Positions 17,725 through 25,544 of a stretch of DNA of 64,000 nucleotides are shown here, in pieces (the stretch's first letter is position 1; every line of letters starts with the position of its first letter). The notes under the pieces were generated by a model. The model ran no database searches. It had not been told where the DNA came from and saw nothing but the letters and a program-made list of their open reading frames with translations. The stretch comes from Bin87 sp965115825. Its GTDB lineage: Bacteria > Chloroflexota > Dehalococcoidia > Lucifugimonadales > UBA3495. The DNA lies in the NCBI GenBank assembly GCA_965115825.1, contig OZ220464.1:2976001-3040000 (forward strand), in the 5' to 3' direction. The position numbers were made by a program, and so were the translations under genes.

Positions 17725-18222
17725 TGAAATGTCTCCTTGGTGTTTTGTGAGGAGCTCACGTAGGAGCTTTGTTGTCCGGCTTACCTTCTGGGTAAGGGAT
17801 AGTCACTGCATTTTACACCATTGGGCCCGGATCATCCAGCCCTTGTTACAAGTTGCGATAGGGCTTTTGCCTCTGGGAAAAGGCCCGAACGGAGCTGCTT
17901 GGCAGTGCTTGCTTTCACATTATATTTCCGGTAGACTCCACTGATAGTAGGCAGGGTGATTGCAGGCAAATGTATCGCCGGCAGTTTCCTGTTGAATCGG
18001 GCAAGGCTGTCGAGCCTGTGTTCCGAGTGTCTTTTGGGACTACTTGCTATCTCTTGGGAGTTCATCTGATGGTCGTTAGGAACGCCGACACGGATGTCGG
18101 CTTCGTCGCAATGTCCGGCGAGTCCGAGCATCTTCTTCGGTCAGCCGGCTTTGGCTGGAGTTGCGCGCCCCCATTCCGGTGCCCCCTTTGTATGGTACGC
18201 TTTGCCCGGGATTTTATCCATT
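17725..18222. other. Gene-free stretch between defence operon and IS region
   Basis: About 500 bases without a supported gene. Open frames on both strands (for example 17832-18131 minus) lack ribosome sites and family features. The promoter of the zinc-ribbon/helicase/methylase operon should lie here, but I could not pick a convincing -35/-10 pair. Confidence 0.4.
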
Positions 18223-18268
18223 GCCGGAGGCTGCGGCGTTTGCCGTGCTTGCCTCCGGCTTTTCTTTT
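18223..18268 (+). terminator. Intrinsic terminator or leader attenuator
   Basis: GCCGGAGGC at 18223-18231 pairs with GCCTCCGGC at 18251-18259, followed directly by TTTTCTTTT. It lies only 24 bases before a strongly initiated reading frame (AGGAGG then ATG 18293), so it could act as a leader attenuator for that frame rather than the end of a gene. Confidence 0.7.
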
Positions 18269-18292
18269 ACCCACTAACGCAGGAGGAATACG

Positions 18293-19317
18293 ATGGCGCA
18301 AAGACCGTCGGGCTTTGGCAAGCCCAGACTGAAAAGAGCGGAGCCGCGGGAGATTGGAGCCTCCACCGCGGCCCCCGAACCGCCCACCACATTGCGCGAG
18401 CAGGTTCGCGTTGATAATAGCGAATGGAAGGATGCTTGGCAATCCGCCAGCGCTGAGAGAACTTCGCGTTCCGTCTCCCTTTCGCGGCGACATGATAAGC
18501 CCCGATCGTCCTTGACGAACGCGCAGTTCAAGCGTGCTGCCCCCCTGTTGCAGACGGGTAAGAGTCGTCGGGGGCGGAAGCCGCGCAACAATCGGCTGAT
18601 CCTGGAGGGCATCCTGTACCATTTCCGTACGGGAGGACCCTGGCGGGATTTGCCGCCTTACTTCGGCAAGTGGAGCACGGTTTATCGCGCCTTCAACCGC
18701 TGGTGCCGGCGCGGAGTGTTCCTGCTTTTTCTCCTGTCGCTGGCCAGGGAGCTGGACTTGCATGTGCTTCTGGTGGACGGCACTTTCGCCAAGGTGCATC
18801 AGCACGGCACGGGCGCCCCAAAAGGGGACGGCCACCCGGCGAGTCGCGGAAAGCGGAAGCTATCGGCGTCAGTCGCGGTGGCCTGACTACCAAGGTGATG
18901 GCATTGGTTGACCGGCAGGGCCGGATGGTAAGCATCCGCCTGGCTCCGGGGAACGCTGCCGAACCCTCTCACCTGGCGGATTTGCTCAGCGGCGTTCCCG
19001 TGGAGAAAGTTAACCGTCTGATTGCGGACAAGGCCTACGATACCAATGCGGTGCGGAAAATGCTCTCGGATCTGGGCGTTGAAGCGGTGATCCCTGCGAA
19101 GTCCAACCGCCGGGATCAGCTGCCTTACAACCGGGAAGCGTATCAAGGGAGGCACCTGGTAGAAAACAGATTCGCAGATCTGAAGCAGTTCCGAGGTATA
19201 GCGACGCGGTACTGCAAGTTGGTGGAGACGTTCGCCGGGGGGATCCACCTGGTCGCGTGGTATCTGGAGACCAAGCAAAGGCGACAGCGGAACTCCAGGC
19301 ATCTGGCGGGATTGTAA
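18293..19317 (+). CDS. IS5-family transposase made by -1 frameshift
   Basis: Frame A (18293-18886) carries the N-terminal IS5 domain from about residue 74 (LTNAQFKRAAPLL, GRKPRNNRLILEGIL, PWRDLPPYFG) and the first catalytic Asp (LLVDGTFAKVH). Frame B (-1, to 19317) carries the second Asp (LIADKAYDTNAVR) and Glu (HLVENRFADLKQFR). The slippery heptamer CCCAAAA at 18817-18823 is in the correct X_XXY_YYZ phase and restores PKRGRPPGES, so the DDE enzyme is complete. The first 73 residues from ATG 18293 are not transposase-like and may be the start of a host gene now fused to it. Terminal inverted repeats were not found. Confidence 0.85.
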
Positions 19318-19500
19318 CCGTCTGGGATGCCTTGTTGCGGAATTGGAGGTAAATGGGATCAGGTGTAGAAGCTGAGCGGTAGCGTACGGCGTGGTGCTTT
19401 GTACCTCACGGTTGGTCAGGTAACGTTGCGTGCTTTTTGATGAGACTGCTACCTTGATGGTCCCACTCTGACCCGCTAATTTGTCAACAGGCCCTAGGAA
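18293..19500 (+). mobile_element. IS5-family insertion element (ends approximate)
   Basis: The transposase shows an IS5-family element of the two-frame type. The left end should lie between about 18420 and 18510, just before the transposase domain, and the right end between 19320 and 19500, where an FN3 gene resumes without its 5' part. I could not match terminal inverted repeats or target duplications by eye, so both ends are estimates. Confidence 0.6.
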
Positions 19501-19586
19501 GAAGTACGTTAAGGACAACGCGCGCGGCTACTGCTACTGCTACTGCTACGCCTACGTCAACGGCCGTGTCGTCGCGGCCGGCTACT

Positions 19587-19842
19587 GTCAGCCGGCAGCT
19601 GGCCGTGCCGACGGGGTTGACGTCAAGGGCGGGCTACCGCTCCATAACCTTTGACTGGAGCGACTCTGCCGGCGCAGTCAGTTATCAGATGCAGGACTGG
19701 CTGACCGGAAGGACCTACTACGCCGGGTCTTCCCGTCTGACGATAAGAGGGCTGTCCAACGGAGAATACTGGCATCGGGTGCGGAGCTACAACGGCCGGG
19801 CCTATTCCAACTGGACTTCCTGGGTGAAGACTACCTTGCCCG
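19587..19842 (+). repeat. FN3 DNA repeat, copy 1
   Basis: About 255 bases that recur 333 bases (111 codons) downstream with only scattered changes, beginning GTCAGCCGGCAGCTGGCCGT. Near-identity at silent sites indicates recent internal duplication. Confidence 0.85.
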
Positions 19843-19919
19843 CGGGTTCGTCAAGGTCGACGCCTGCGGCTACTGCTACACGCACTCCGACGCCGACGGC
19901 CACTCGGACGCCGATTCCC

Positions 19920-20175
19920 GTCAGCCGGCAGCTGGCCGTGCCGACGGGGTTGAGGTCAAGGGCGGGCTACCGCTCCATAGCCTTTGACTGGAATGACTCC
20001 GCCGGCGCAGCCAGTTATCAGATGCAGGATTGGTTCACCGGAAGGACCTACTACGCCGGGTCTTCCAGTCTGACGATAAGAGGGCTGTCCAACGGAGAAT
20101 ACTGGCATCGGGTGCGGAGCTACAACGGCCGGGCCTATTCCGACTGGACCGCCTGGGTAAAGACTACTTTGCGCT
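19920..20175 (+). repeat. FN3 DNA repeat, copy 2
   Basis: Second copy of the 333-base-period repeat, ending at the stop codon. It differs from copy 1 at a few positions, for example NDSAGAAS instead of SDSAGAVS. Confidence 0.85.
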
Positions 20176-20229
20176 AATCTGCACGGGAGCGGCGCCGGCG
20201 CGTTGGGCCGCTCCCGCCGGCGGTTGCGG

Positions 20230-20598
20230 TCACTCCTCAGCGGCCGGCAACCAGGGCGACCAGAGGGTGATGGGAATCGTCACCGACACTCGCGGTAGGT
20301 CGCCAACCACCGCCGTGGTATGCCCTTGGCCGGTCAGGTCGTCGGCCAGCAGGACGTCTCCGGCGCCGAACCGCCGCTTGCTGCCGTCGCCGATGCCGAT
20401 TTCCATCTCGCCGGACAGGGTGATGACGTACTGTCGGCGCGGCGCGGTGTGCCAGTCGGAGAAGTAACCGGGTTCAAACCGGCGGAAGTTGACGCCCGGC
20501 GTTACCTGCATACCGCTGTGCACCGCCCGCTCGGCGGGCAAGTCCAGGTCTTCAAAGTGGGTCTGGCCGTCGTCTCCGGTGTAAATGCGCACGAACAT
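20230..20598 (-). CDS. Cupin-domain protein
   Basis: 122 residues forming one small beta-barrel. SDWHTAPRRQYVITLSGEME is the first cupin motif (His plus the G.(E) strand) and FGAGDVLLADDLTGQGHTT the second, with its His. Such proteins bind a divalent metal and act as small dioxygenases, isomerases or sensors. It is a single gene between the FN3 remnant and tRNA-Thr, with no operon partner. Confidence 0.75.
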   Translation of the reverse strand: MFVRIYTGDDGQTHFEDLDLPAERAVHSGMQVTPGVNFRRFEPGYFSDWHTAPRRQYVITLSGEMEIGIGDGSKRRFGAGDVLLADDLTGQGHTTAVVGDLPRVSVTIPITLWSPWLPAAEE

Positions 20599-20770
20599 GG
20601 TCTCGTCTGCCTCCCGTAGTCAAGTTGGTCTGCTGATGAATGCTGCTGCGGCGGGAAGCGCAACCGAGGCCCCGTCGCCGCCGGTATTCTAGCGCATTGT
20701 AGCGAAAATGCGGATCAGGGCATATTGGGATGTTGAGAAACCGGCCGTTTCCGTCGTACAATAGCAGCGC

Positions 20771-20846
20771 GCCGATGTAGCTCAGCCGGTAGAGCAGCGG
20801 TTTCGTAAACCGCAGGTCAAGGGTTCGAGTCCCTTCATCGGCTCCA
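20771..20846 (+). tRNA. tRNA-Thr (CGT)
   Basis: The acceptor arms GCCGATG and CATCGGC pair, the D-arm is GCTCAGCCGGTAGAGC, and the anticodon stem GCGGT/ACCGC encloses the loop TTCGTAA with anticodon CGT. The T-arm is AGGGTTCGAGTCCCT, followed by discriminator T and an encoded CCA at 20844-20846. Confidence 0.95.
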
Positions 20847-20894
20847 TTTTGTTCACGCTTCCCTTTACCCACGCATTTCCCCATGGGAGGGTCC

Positions 20895-22469
20895 ATGCAG
20901 TATGACGTTATCGTTGTCGGCGGCGGGGCCGCCGGCTCTACTCTGGCCGCGCGCCTCGCCGAAGATGCCGCTACCTCTGTCCTCCTGCTGGAGGCCGGCA
21001 ATGATTATCCCGACCCGGAAACACTGCCCGACGACATAAAGTTCGGCGGCACCCGCTACGCCGAGGCGCGGGATTCCATCCACAACTGGGCTCTGCGTGG
21101 CGCCGCCACCGAGGAGCAGGGCGAGATACACGTCGCTCAGGGCAAGGTCATCGGCGGCGGTTCTTCCATCAACGGCCAGGCGATGCAGCGCGCCTTTCCC
21201 GATGACTTTGACGCCTGGGCCGCCATGGGCAACGAGCAATGGTCTTACGACAAAGTGCTCCCCTTCTACCGCAAGATGGAGCGCGACATGGACATCCAGG
21301 ACGACTACCACGGGGCCGACGGCCCCATGCCGGTGCGCCGCCGGCAGTCGGGTACGTGGGCCGACATCCAGAAGGCCTTTTACGACGCCTGCCTGGCCGA
21401 AGGCTACGGGGCCGTCGCCGACACCAACGGCCCCAATCCGGCTGGCGTCGGCGTGTCCCCCACCAACAACCTCGGCGGCGTCCGCATGAGCGCGGCGATG
21501 ACCCACCTCAACCCGGTGCGCCATCACCTCAACCTCACCGTCCGCGGCAACGTGTACGTCCGCAAAGTCCTGTTTGACGGCAAGCGCGCCATTGGAGTGG
21601 AGGCCGAAAGCGGCGGCCGGATTTTTACTTTGTCCGCCCGCCGCGTTGTTCTCAGCTCCGGCGCCATCCGTTCACCCCAACTGCTGATGCTCTCCGGCGT
21701 TGGCGCTCAAGACCACCTGCGACAGTTTGCGATACCGATAGTCCACGACAGCCCCGGCGTAGGCCACGGCCTGTGGAACCATCTCAGCGTTCACATCACC
21801 TACAAGGTGAAGGACGGCAAGACTGTCACCGGCGATCAGGACGCTCCCCACTTCAGCCTCCATTACACTGCCGAAGGTTCCGGTTACGCCAACGACATGG
21901 TTCTGCGCTCCAACACCGTCGTTGATGAGCGGGAGGAGAAGGTAGCCGGCGTGCGTACCCGCTATAACACCGGCGACGTGCCTCCCGAACGAGCCGCGCG
22001 CATCTCCTGCACCCTTGGCCTGCCCGACGGTTCCGGATTCGTCCGCCTCGCCTCCGCCGACCCCGACGATCAACCGGAGTTCAGCTATCAGTACCTGCGG
22101 CATCCCAACGACGCCCGGCGCGTCCGCGATGGCCTGCGTAAGGGAGCGCGTCTGCTGGAATCCTCGGCCTTCAAGGACGTCTGCGACTTTCGCATCAATC
22201 CCACCGACGAAATACTAAATGATGACGACGCCCTGGACCTTTGGGGGCGACAGAACGTTGGCACCGCCCGCCACGTCTCCGGAACTTGCCGCATGGGCCC
22301 CGACGGCGACGCCATGGCAGTGGTTGACCAGTATTGTCGCGTCCGCGGGGTAGAGAACCTGTGGGTCGTTGACGCCTCGGTGATGCCCCGCATCCCACGC
22401 TCCGGCGGCATCCACCCCACCGTTATTATGGTAGCCGAGCGCGTCGCCGACTGGGTAGCCGCCGGGTGA
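20895..22469 (+). CDS. GMC-family FAD oxidoreductase (choline dehydrogenase type)
   Basis: 524 residues from ATG 20895, chosen because GGGAGG at 20885-20890 is correctly spaced; an ATG at 20883 is also in frame. It has the N-terminal FAD motif DVIVVGGGAAGSTLAARLAE, the GMC signature region GKVIGGGSSINGQAM, and the C-terminal active-site segment HVSGTCRMG with the second conserved His in SGGIHPTVIM. These enzymes oxidise alcohols or polyols with FAD. The substrate is unknown. It converges on the ABC-F gene with a shared terminator. Confidence 0.9.
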   Translation: MQYDVIVVGGGAAGSTLAARLAEDAATSVLLLEAGNDYPDPETLPDDIKFGGTRYAEARDSIHNWALRGAATEEQGEIHVAQGKVIGGGSSINGQAMQRAFPDDFDAWAAMGNEQWSYDKVLPFYRKMERDMDIQDDYHGADGPMPVRRRQSGTWADIQKAFYDACLAEGYGAVADTNGPNPAGVGVSPTNNLGGVRMSAAMTHLNPVRHHLNLTVRGNVYVRKVLFDGKRAIGVEAESGGRIFTLSARRVVLSSGAIRSPQLLMLSGVGAQDHLRQFAIPIVHDSPGVGHGLWNHLSVHITYKVKDGKTVTGDQDAPHFSLHYTAEGSGYANDMVLRSNTVVDEREEKVAGVRTRYNTGDVPPERAARISCTLGLPDGSGFVRLASADPDDQPEFSYQYLRHPNDARRVRDGLRKGARLLESSAFKDVCDFRINPTDEILNDDDALDLWGRQNVGTARHVSGTCRMGPDGDAMAVVDQYCRVRGVENLWVVDASVMPRIPRSGGIHPTVIMVAERVADWVAAG

Positions 22470-22490
22470 GCGGCGCATCGCTCACCCGGC
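22461..22490. terminator. Shared terminator of convergent GMC and ABC-F genes
   Basis: The arms 22461-22472 and 22479-22490 (GCCGGGTGAGCG and its complement) form a perfect 12-bp stem with a 6-base loop. The stem overlaps the last codons of both convergent genes, which are only 12 bases apart. Confidence 0.7.
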
Positions 22491-24464
22491 CTTAAGCGTT
22501 TCCAGCTGCCGGTCAATCTCCTCGGCTTCCAGCGACAAACGCTCCCATTCCTCCCATAGCGTCATCTCTTCCTCTTTGAGCATGCGGTACTGCTCGCCGG
22601 ACGCTTCCAGCTGACCCCGGTCGTCAAACTGTTCGGGAGAGGCGAACATCGCTTCCAGCCGCGCGCTGCGCGATTCCCGCTCGGTGATGGCCGCGCCAAT
22701 CTCATCGATGCGAGCCGCCAGCTGGCGCGCCTGACGGTTGAGGGAGCGCTGTTTTTCCTCTTCGGCGGTAATAGGCCGGCGGGCGCGTCGCCCGGGCCGC
22801 GCTTTCTCGGAGCCGTTCGCCTTGCCGCCGCTGTCGGTTTCAGCGACGGCTTTCCCGGCCGCTTCCTGCTGCTTCCGGTACACGTAGCTGTCATAATCAC
22901 AGGGAAATACCCGCGGCCGTCCGCCATTGATTTCAACGATTTTGTTGGCCACCTGTCGGATGAGGGTGCGGTCGTGGGTAATGAGGCAGATTGTGCCCCG
23001 GTAGTCTCCCAGAGCATCGGCCAAGATTTCGCGGGATGCGATGTCCAGGTGGTTGGTCGGCTCGTCCATCAGCAGGAAATTGCTCGGCTGCAGCAGCATT
23101 TTGGCCAACGCCACCCGCGCCTTCTCTCCGCCAGATAGAACCGAAATCGGTTTCAGAATGTCGTCGCCGCTGAACAGGAACCCGCCCAGCGTGTTGCGCA
23201 GGTTCTGCTCTGATTCCGCTGGCGCCGCCTCCCGCAATTCCTCAATCGGCGTGTTGTTCGGGTTGAGTAGGTCCAGGACATGCTGGGCATAGTAGGCCGT
23301 CAGTACGTTGTGGCCGGTCTTGCGCTCGCCTGCGTCAATAGGCAGAGCTCCGGCCAGTATCTTCAACAGTGTTGACTTTCCCGCTCCGTTTGGGCCAACC
23401 AGCGCCACTCGGTCGCCCCGATCCAGCGTCAGATTCACGCCGCCGTAGACTGCGTTGTTGCCGTAAGACTTGCTTACGTCGGATAGCGTGATGACTTCGG
23501 AACCACTCCGCGGCGGTTCAGGGAACGAATAGCCGACTTTTCTGGTGGCCCGGGGCAGCTCAATAAGCTCAACCTTTTCCAGCCGTTTGAGCCGACTTTG
23601 CACCTGCCGCGCCTTAGTGGCCTTATAGCGGAACCGCTCCACGAAGCGCATCTGACGCCGCATCTCACGTTCCTGTCGCGCCGCTGCCGCCTGCTTGATT
23701 TCCAGCGTGCGCTCCCTGGCGGCCAGGTAGTCGTCATAGTTGCCCCGATGCTGCGCAACCTCGTCCGGTTCGATGGCCAGCACGCGCGTCGCCACTTGAT
23801 TCAGAAAAGCGCGGTCGTGGGAAGTGACAATCACGCCGCCCGCAAAGCCGGCAAGGTACTTCTCAAACCAAAGGTTGGCATCCAGGTCAAGGTGGTTCGT
23901 CGGCTCGTCCAGCAGCAGCACGTCTGGCTTGCGGAACAGCAGCCGCGCCAACTCGGCCCGCATAATCCAGCCGCCGCTGAACTCGCCCATATGCCGGCAA
24001 AAATCGGCCGGCCTGAACCCCAGCCCGGATAGAATGGCCTTGGCCTCATGCTCTCGGTCGTCTCCTCCGGCGCCTTCCAGATCCCGGTCAAGCTGCGACA
24101 GCCTTTCCATCAAGTACCGCTGTTTTTCAGGATCGGTTTCCGACGCCAGGGCGCTGCGTTCGTCGGCTATGCGCCGGGAGATGGCGATGACCTGCGCGTC
24201 GGCCTGCCGCACTTCGTCCAGCAAGGAACGGCCGGCAAAAGGCGCCGGTTCCTGCTTCAAGTAGCCCACTGTGGCCCTGCGTTGTCCTGATACGCTCCCG
24301 GTATCCGGCAGGGTTTCGCCGGCCAGAATGTCCAGCAGCGTAGTTTTACCCGAGCCGTTCGCGCCAATCAGTGCTATCCGGTCGCCGGCCGCTACGGAAA
24401 AGTCTAACCCGCTGAACAAAGTCCGGTCGGCATAAGCTTTGCCGATGTTGGATGCGGTAAGCAC
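22482..24464 (-). CDS. ABC-F family ATPase (EttA/Uup-like ribosome factor)
   Basis: The open frame extends to 24692, but that part lies inside the next gene and is not ABC-like. GTG 24464, 8 bases after the upstream stop, starts VLTASNIGKAYADRTL and is chosen (about 660 aa). There are two ABC domains: Walker A GANGSGKTTLL near residue 36 and GPNGAGKSTLLKIL near 356, each with an SGG signature and a DEPTNHLD Walker B. No membrane segments are present. A C-terminal coiled coil (RQLAARIDEIGAAITERE) is as in Uup-type proteins. ABC-F proteins act on the ribosome E site or in DNA maintenance. Confidence 0.9.
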   Translation of the reverse strand: MLTASNIGKAYADRTLFSGLDFSVAAGDRIALIGANGSGKTTLLDILAGETLPDTGSVSGQRRATVGYLKQEPAPFAGRSLLDEVRQADAQVIAISRRIADERSALASETDPEKQRYLMERLSQLDRDLEGAGGDDREHEAKAILSGLGFRPADFCRHMGEFSGGWIMRAELARLLFRKPDVLLLDEPTNHLDLDANLWFEKYLAGFAGGVIVTSHDRAFLNQVATRVLAIEPDEVAQHRGNYDDYLAARERTLEIKQAAAARQEREMRRQMRFVERFRYKATKARQVQSRLKRLEKVELIELPRATRKVGYSFPEPPRSGSEVITLSDVSKSYGNNAVYGGVNLTLDRGDRVALVGPNGAGKSTLLKILAGALPIDAGERKTGHNVLTAYYAQHVLDLLNPNNTPIEELREAAPAESEQNLRNTLGGFLFSGDDILKPISVLSGGEKARVALAKMLLQPSNFLLMDEPTNHLDIASREILADALGDYRGTICLITHDRTLIRQVANKIVEINGGRPRVFPCDYDSYVYRKQQEAAGKAVAETDSGGKANGSEKARPGRRARRPITAEEEKQRSLNRQARQLAARIDEIGAAITERESRSARLEAMFASPEQFDDRGQLEASGEQYRMLKEEEMTLWEEWERLSLEAEEIDRQLETLKAG

Positions 24465-24471
24465 TCCGTCG

Positions 24472-25299
24472 CTATTCCCGGGGCTTGATGCCGATGACCT
24501 CTCCGAAGGCAAGGCCGCCCACTGCCCCGGGGGCATCCTTCCACTGGTCCATCTCGAAGCGCCACCGCTCAAACTGTTCACTGGTCGCCAGCCCGTACTG
24601 CGTTGCGGCCTCAACCACTCTCGGCATAAAGAACCAGTCGCAGATGAACTCGTGCAGAAACGCCACGTCAGCAGTGGAACTGAAAAAGTCATAAGACCCG
24701 CCGACCCGAATATCGCCGAATCCGGCCCGCAGCAGCTGAGACTTCAACTCCTTGCCCATTTCGGGATGGGCGCCGTTGGCGGTGAGCAGCCTGGCAAAAG
24801 TTCCCCACGCTTCCTGGAGGGTTTCCCCCCAGGGCTCGTTGAACGACCCCGATACAAATAACTCACGGCTGCCCATAATGCCCCCGGGCTTCAACACCCG
24901 CTTCACTTCCTGCAAAGCCCGCTGAGTGTCGGCGACGTGCATTAGCACGGCGTGGCAGTGCGCCGCGTCAAAGTAGTCGTCTTCAAAAGGGAGCTCGTAC
25001 ACATCGCCCACGTGAAAAGAGATGTTGTCGTGTCCGCCGCCCTCCGCAGCGTTGCGCGCCAGCTCAATCTGCGTCTCCTCCATGTCGACGCCGTGAACTG
25101 CGCCGGGCCGCACGGCATCGGCTAAACCTACCGTGATGGTGCCGGGCCCGCAGCCAAAGTCAAGCAATCTGTACCCGGATTCCAGATATGGCAGCAGGTA
25201 GCCGGCGCTTGCCTCCGCATTACGGCGGTCCAGCAGTTGCAGAAATTCCGGACTGTAGCCCATGGTGTATTCGGGCGTCGGGGGACCATTTTCAGGCAT
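24472..25299 (-). CDS. Class I SAM-dependent methyltransferase
   Basis: 275 residues from ATG 25299, which follows CAGGAG; the frame extends upstream but without a better start. Motif I is LLDFGCGPGTITVGLA near residue 46. VDMEETQIELAR gives the acidic ribose contact, and the later motifs are PFEDDYFDAAHCHAVLMH and RVLKPGG. This is the UbiE/small-molecule type. It lies 8 bases upstream of the ABC-F gene in the same direction. The substrate is unknown. Confidence 0.8.
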   Translation of the reverse strand: MPENGPPTPEYTMGYSPEFLQLLDRRNAEASAGYLLPYLESGYRLLDFGCGPGTITVGLADAVRPGAVHGVDMEETQIELARNAAEGGGHDNISFHVGDVYELPFEDDYFDAAHCHAVLMHVADTQRALQEVKRVLKPGGIMGSRELFVSGSFNEPWGETLQEAWGTFARLLTANGAHPEMGKELKSQLLRAGFGDIRVGGSYDFFSSTADVAFLHEFICDWFFMPRVVEAATQYGLATSEQFERWRFEMDQWKDAPGAVGGLAFGEVIGIKPRE

Positions 25300-25375
25300 T
25301 AGTGTGACTCCTGGTTTAGAGATGCAACGACGGCAGAGCGACCATCCCCTGGCACGGGCCAATTACCGGGTAAAA

Positions 25376-25466
25376 TGGCGGAGAGAGCGGGATTCGAACC
25401 CGCGATGCGCCAGAGACGCATACCGGTTTTCGAGACCGGCGCCTTCAACCACTCGGCCACCTCTCC
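25376..25466 (-). tRNA. tRNA-Ser (CGA)
   Basis: Read on the minus strand it begins GGAGAGGTGGCCGAG and has the long variable arm typical of Ser. The anticodon stem CCGGT/ACCGG encloses CTCGAAA, giving anticodon CGA. The T-arm is GCGGGTTCGAATCCCGC, and the discriminator G is followed by an encoded CCA at 25378-25376. Confidence 0.95.
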
Positions 25467-25544
25467 GCGTAGGCTCGCCCGACATTGTACCAGATTCCGG
25501 GCACCGGACTCCCTGCATCCGGCGCGTGCTATAATCGCTTAGCC

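Larger units (their letters stand above)
19566..20177 (+). pseudogene. 5'-truncated FN3-repeat secreted protein
   Basis: The frame is open from about 19500 with no proper start (GTG 19566 lies inside a linker) and no signal peptide. It encodes a Thr/Ala/Pro linker from a GCTACT microsatellite (19526-19547), then two FN3-like domains of about 85 residues. Each has VSRQLAVPTGL, YRSI(T/A)FDW, SYQMQDW, YYAGSS and EYWHRVRSYNGRAYS. Between them is a second Thr/Pro linker. The missing 5' part coincides with the IS, so insertion or IS-mediated deletion probably removed it. Extracellular adhesion-type proteins carry such repeats. Confidence 0.65.

Noticed and set aside
16338..17750. A 470-codon plus-strand open frame across the helicase N-terminus and zinc-ribbon gene
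   Set aside because: Antisense to a complete PLD-helicase; no start signal and no recognisable domain.
19499..19640. Alternative frame encoding a Tyr/Cys-rich peptide over the GCTACT microsatellite
   Set aside because: The other frame gives the Ala/Thr linker that recurs between the FN3 repeats and continues into them, so it is the real one.
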